From an uncultured Alphaproteobacteria bacterium (GTDB lineage Bacteria > Pseudomonadota > Alphaproteobacteria > Geminicoccales > Geminicoccaceae): a stretch of DNA of 45,897 bases. Made by a program: the position numbers and the translations under genes. The notes under the pieces are model-generated. The model was not told where the DNA came from. It searched no databases and saw only the letters and a list, made by a program, of their open reading frames with translations. This document shows positions 41,712 through 45,897 of the stretch, one piece after another. Location: positions 1-45,897 of the forward strand of contig CALBAK010000070.1 in the NCBI GenBank assembly GCA_937926445.1, written 5' to 3'. Position 1 is the stretch's first letter; each line of letters begins with the position of its first letter.

Positions 41712-43782
41712 CGCGGGCGGCCTCGGCGGGCCTGGCGCGCTGGCGGCGGATCTCGACCATCGAGCGGCTCGCGCGGATCGCCTCGCCGAGCGTGCCGATC
41801 CCGCGCACCTCGAGCATGCCGATCAGCCGGACCAGTATCTCGGCCGTGGCGAGGCTGTCGCCGAGGGCGGTATGGCGACCGCGAACGGCTATGCCGAGGC
41901 GGGCAGCGACCCCGTCCAGGCTGTGATCGCCCTCCTGGTCCTGGAGGAGCGCCGAGATCAAGAGCGTGTCGAGCACCGGCTGGTCGAGGCTCACCCCGGC
42001 CCGGCGCTCGTATTTGCGCAAGAGGGCCAGATCGAAGGCGGCGTTGTGGGCGACCAGCACGGCCCCCTGGGCGAAGCGGGCGAAGCGGGCCAACACGAGC
42101 TCTGGCGGCGGCTTGCCGCGGATCATCTCCGGGGTGATGCCGTGGAAGCGGATCGAGGCCTCGGGGATCGGCCGGCCCGGGTCGACGAGGCAATCGAAGA
42201 CCTCGCCGTGGATCACCCGGCCGTTGACCACCCGGACCGCGGCGAGCTGGAGGAGATCGTCGGCCTCGGTGTCGAGCCCCGTGGTCTCGCAGTCGAACAC
42301 GACGTAAGTGAGCGTGCGCAACGGCCGCGCCTCGAGCGCGCCGGCCGAGGTGGCGAGGTCGAAATCGTAGAACTCGGGCCGGGCCGGGAGCGCGGGCGCG
42401 GCGCGGACCGGGTGCACGCCCGTCGGCGGGAGGAGCGGCAGGTGCAGCGCCGCACCCTCGGCGCTGGCCGCGACCCAGGGCTCGCCGCCGTGCCGCTCGG
42501 CGATCTCGCGCGCGGCGAAGGGCAGACCGTAACGCTCGAGCCGGGCATCCAGCCAAGCATCGAACTCGGCCCGGCTCGGAGGCGCACCGGCCCAGGCGAG
42601 GCGCAGGGTCGAGCCGCTCGGCCGGGCGCGGGCGGAAAGCCGGACCTCGCGTACGCCGCGCTCGGCGAGCCACTCGACGAAGCTCACGAGCAACATCACG
42701 AGCGTCCCGCTGTCGGCGCTCGCCCACACGCTCTCGCCCTCGCTGCCGAGCTGAACCGGCATGCCGCGGGCCGCGAGCCGCTCGGCCAAGACGTTCGCGA
42801 GATCGCCCGTGGCCACGTCGTAGAGCGGCCATTGCCGCAAGGTGAGCGCGCGGGCCTCCGAGGCGAGCTCGGCCAGGAGCTTCTCGAGCCGGCCGGCCTC
42901 CTCCTCGACGACCCGCGCGAACCAGGCACTCTGCTCGTCGGGCCGGCTGTCGCGCAGCACTTCGGCGGCGGCGCGGATCGAGGCCACCGGTCCGCGCCAG
43001 GCGGTCTCGAGCTGGTCGAGGAGGCGACCGGTGCCGCCCGCCACCTGGAGACCGGCCTCGGCGATCGCGAGCACGAAGCCCTCGCTCCCCGGCGCCGCGT
43101 CACCGACCAGGCTCAACCGGCAGCGCAAGAGCCGGCCGGTCTCGCTGGCGGCGGCGATGAAAGGCTCCCCCGCTCGCGCCGAGCCGTCGCCGCCCGAGGT
43201 GCGCCGCAGCATGTCGACGTGGTAGGCGAGCGTCTCGCGGGAGACCACGTCGTAGATCGAGCGGCCGAGGCCGAGGCCGGCCGGTGCCCCGAGCAGGCTC
43301 ACCGCGGCGTCGTTGTAGAGGAGGATGCGGCCGTCGGGCGCGGCGTGCACGAGCCCCTCGCCGACATCCTTGAGGATGGCAGCGAGCCGGCGCCGGTCGG
43401 CTTCGGCCTCGGCCCTGGCGCGAGCCCGCTCCTCGGCGAGCCGTTCCTCGGCGCGGACCGCCCGGTCGAGCAGCTCGTCCAGCCGTGCCGGCAGCCCGTC
43501 GAGTGCGTGGCGCGCCGGCAACGCCGTCCGCTCGCGCCGGCCGGTGCCGAGCACGGTCTCGATCGCGCGCGCGAGCGCTCGGGCGGGCGCGAGTACGAGC
43601 CGATCGATCACGGCAGCGGCCAGGAGCAGGCCGAGCGCCAGAAGCGCGGCGATCAGGAGGGTCGTGGTACCGGCGGCCGGCGCGGTGGCGTGCAGTTTGG
43701 CCGAGGCGAACGTGCCGAGGCCCAGGGCGGCGATCGCGAGCGCCCCACCGGCGAGCCAGAGCGCGGCGCGACTCGAGATCAC
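41704..43782 (-). CDS. Membrane PAS-pseudokinase fused to a DnaQ-type 3'-5' exonuclease
   Basis: 692 residues from GTG 43782. Two membrane spans (about 7-27 and 41-60), a coiled coil (105-135), a PAS domain (135-240: ILLYNDAAVSLLGAPAG), then a kinase-like region and a C-terminal exonuclease. In the kinase-like part the H-box reads LETAWRGPVASIR (258-270), with Thr260 where histidine should be, and no N-box asparagine or G-rich lid is seen, so it should neither autophosphorylate nor bind ATP normally. The exonuclease has all DEDDh residues: Asp497 and Glu499 in FDCETTGLD, Asp584 in HNAAFD, His637 and Asp642 in HTALGD. DnaQ-like genes occur near crbS-type kinases; the fusion places a nuclease at the membrane. 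Confidence 0.85.
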   Translation of the reverse strand: MISSRAALWLAGGALAIAALGLGTFASAKLHATAPAAGTTTLLIAALLALGLLLAAAVIDRLVLAPARALARAIETVLGTGRRERTALPARHALDGLPARLDELLDRAVRAEERLAEERARARAEAEADRRRLAAILKDVGEGLVHAAPDGRILLYNDAAVSLLGAPAGLGLGRSIYDVVSRETLAYHVDMLRRTSGGDGSARAGEPFIAAASETGRLLRCRLSLVGDAAPGSEGFVLAIAEAGLQVAGGTGRLLDQLETAWRGPVASIRAAAEVLRDSRPDEQSAWFARVVEEEAGRLEKLLAELASEARALTLRQWPLYDVATGDLANVLAERLAARGMPVQLGSEGESVWASADSGTLVMLLVSFVEWLAERGVREVRLSARARPSGSTLRLAWAGAPPSRAEFDAWLDARLERYGLPFAAREIAERHGGEPWVAASAEGAALHLPLLPPTGVHPVRAAPALPARPEFYDFDLATSAGALEARPLRTLTYVVFDCETTGLDTEADDLLQLAAVRVVNGRVIHGEVFDCLVDPGRPIPEASIRFHGITPEMIRGKPPPELVLARFARFAQGAVLVAHNAAFDLALLRKYERRAGVSLDQPVLDTLLISALLQDQEGDHSLDGVAARLGIAVRGRHTALGDSLATAEILVRLIGMLEVRGIGTLGEAIRASRSMVEIRRQRARPAEAARDA

Positions 43783-43791
43783 CCCGTCGCC

Positions 43792-44163
43792 TCAGCCGAC
43801 CTCGAGCATCCGTTTGACCTGGTCGACCAAGTCGCGGGTCGAGAAGGGCTTGGTGACGTAAGCGTCGGCGCCGAGTGCCAGGCCGCGCTCGCGTTCCGCC
43901 TCGCGGCCGCGGGCGGTGAGCATGACGATTTTGGTCTTGTTCCAATCCGGGCGGGCGCGGATCCGCTCGCAGACCTCGTAGCCGTCGAACTCCGGCATCA
44001 TGACGTCGAGCAGCATGAGGTCGGGCGGTTCGCCCTCGAGCGCCTTCAGGGCCTCGCCGCCGCTCCTCGCGACCTGGACCTCGAAGCCGGCCCGGCGCAT
44101 GAGGAACTCGAGGCTCAAGACGATGTTGGGCTCGTCGTCGACCACCAGCACTCGCTTGGCCAT
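43792..44163 (-). CDS. Single-domain response regulator (CheY-like receiver)
   Basis: 123 residues, a receiver domain only. Asp9/Asp10 in VVDDEPN bind Mg, Asp53 in LMLLDVMMPEFDG is the phosphorylation site, Thr83 lies in VMLTARG, and Lys105 in VTKPFSTRDL. No DNA-binding or enzymatic output domain follows, so it acts by protein contact or as a phosphate relay. It is the first gene of the minus-strand operon, nine bases before the exonuclease fusion, and the only visible partner for the intact kinase at the operon end. Characterised CrbS/CbrA systems use regulators with DNA-binding domains, so the output here differs or is elsewhere. Confidence 0.9.
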   Translation of the reverse strand: MAKRVLVVDDEPNIVLSLEFLMRRAGFEVQVARSGGEALKALEGEPPDLMLLDVMMPEFDGYEVCERIRARPDWNKTKIVMLTARGREAERERGLALGADAYVTKPFSTRDLVDQVKRMLEVG

Positions 44164-44274
44164 CGCCGCCTCCCCGATCGACGGGACGGTCCGCGGCCGC
44201 CCGTCGATCCGTTGCTCCGGTTTCCGCCATTAGCCCCTCGCGGACAAGAGCCTAAGGGACGTATTGCCGCGGGT

Positions 44275-44302
44275 CCGCGGCGCGGCGACTTCCGCGCCGC
44301 GG
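44275..44302. repeat. Perfect 11-bp hairpin upstream of ettA
   Basis: CCGCGGCGCGG (44275-44285) and CCGCGCCGCGG (44292-44302) flank six bases in the 205-base divergent interval between the receiver gene and ettA, 67 bases before the ettA start. It may be a leader hairpin of ettA, a protein-binding palindrome, or a terminator-like element without a T-tract. Confidence 0.4.
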
Positions 44303-44368
44303 CGGCGCGCGCTAGAAGACGGCCGGCTGTCCACCCCCTCCCCCAGCACCGATCCGTCGAGGAGCCGC

Positions 44369-45897
<1,529 letters not shown>

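Overview
The window is very GC-rich DNA, densely coded, with many GTG starts and many ATGA stop/start overlaps. Gene content suggests an alphaproteobacterium of the Rhodospirillales/Geminicoccales kind: an E. coli-type UbiD, a molybdopterin-binding/cytidylyltransferase fusion, TRAP transporters, an SLC5-type symporter-histidine kinase and a RaiA/HPF-cold-shock fusion. The assignment is inference from gene families; there is no rRNA or tRNA in the window.

Layout. 0-2.5 kb (+): ubiD and an inositol-phosphatase-family gene. 2.5-3.5 kb: a headless MerR remnant facing a small GDCCVxC cysteine protein. 3.1-9.1 kb (-): a three-gene ABC set (SsuB-like ATPase, ABC-2 ATPase, PedC-like permease), a short kynureninase-like remnant, then sufU, sufS and a MocA-like gene joined by ATGA overlaps. 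9.1-13.1 kb: an intact SLC13 permease, a divergent baeRF (eRF1-like) gene and a decayed second SLC13 copy. 13.1-17.5 kb (-): SDR, archease, rtcB, HPF-cold-shock fusion and a metallo-beta-lactamase-fold lipoprotein, spaced like one RNA-repair/ribosome-protection operon. 17.6-22.3 kb (+): TRAP transporter (SBP, terminator-like attenuator, DctQ, DctM), amidase and a 54-aa membrane protein. 22.3-25 kb: a secreted protein of unknown function, an agmatinase-family enzyme and an acyltransferase.

25-29 kb holds two divergent broken genes: a HerA-type ATPase with a 2-nt frameshift just after its Walker A lysine, and a PAS-GGDEF-EAL protein with an in-frame TAG. 29.1-34.6 kb (-): ArsR-methyltransferase regulator, metF and metH, a methyl-cycle operon with a candidate operator. 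A gene-free 1.5-kb stretch follows. 36.1-38 kb: a small unknown protein and an mlaA-mlaC pair, then another 0.8-kb empty stretch. 38.8-44.2 kb (-): a signalling operon of CheY-like receiver, pseudokinase-exonuclease fusion, 64-aa two-helix membrane protein and SLC5-STAC-histidine kinase. The window ends inside ettA.

The most interesting coherent units are the archease/RtcB/HPF-CSD operon and the SLC5-kinase operon with its exonuclease fused to a kinase-like core that has lost the phospho-acceptor histidine. A second theme is decay: five disrupted or remnant genes lie within about 27 kb, which could be real pseudogenisation or sequence error in a draft assembly. I found no CRISPR array, integrase, insertion sequence or tRNA.
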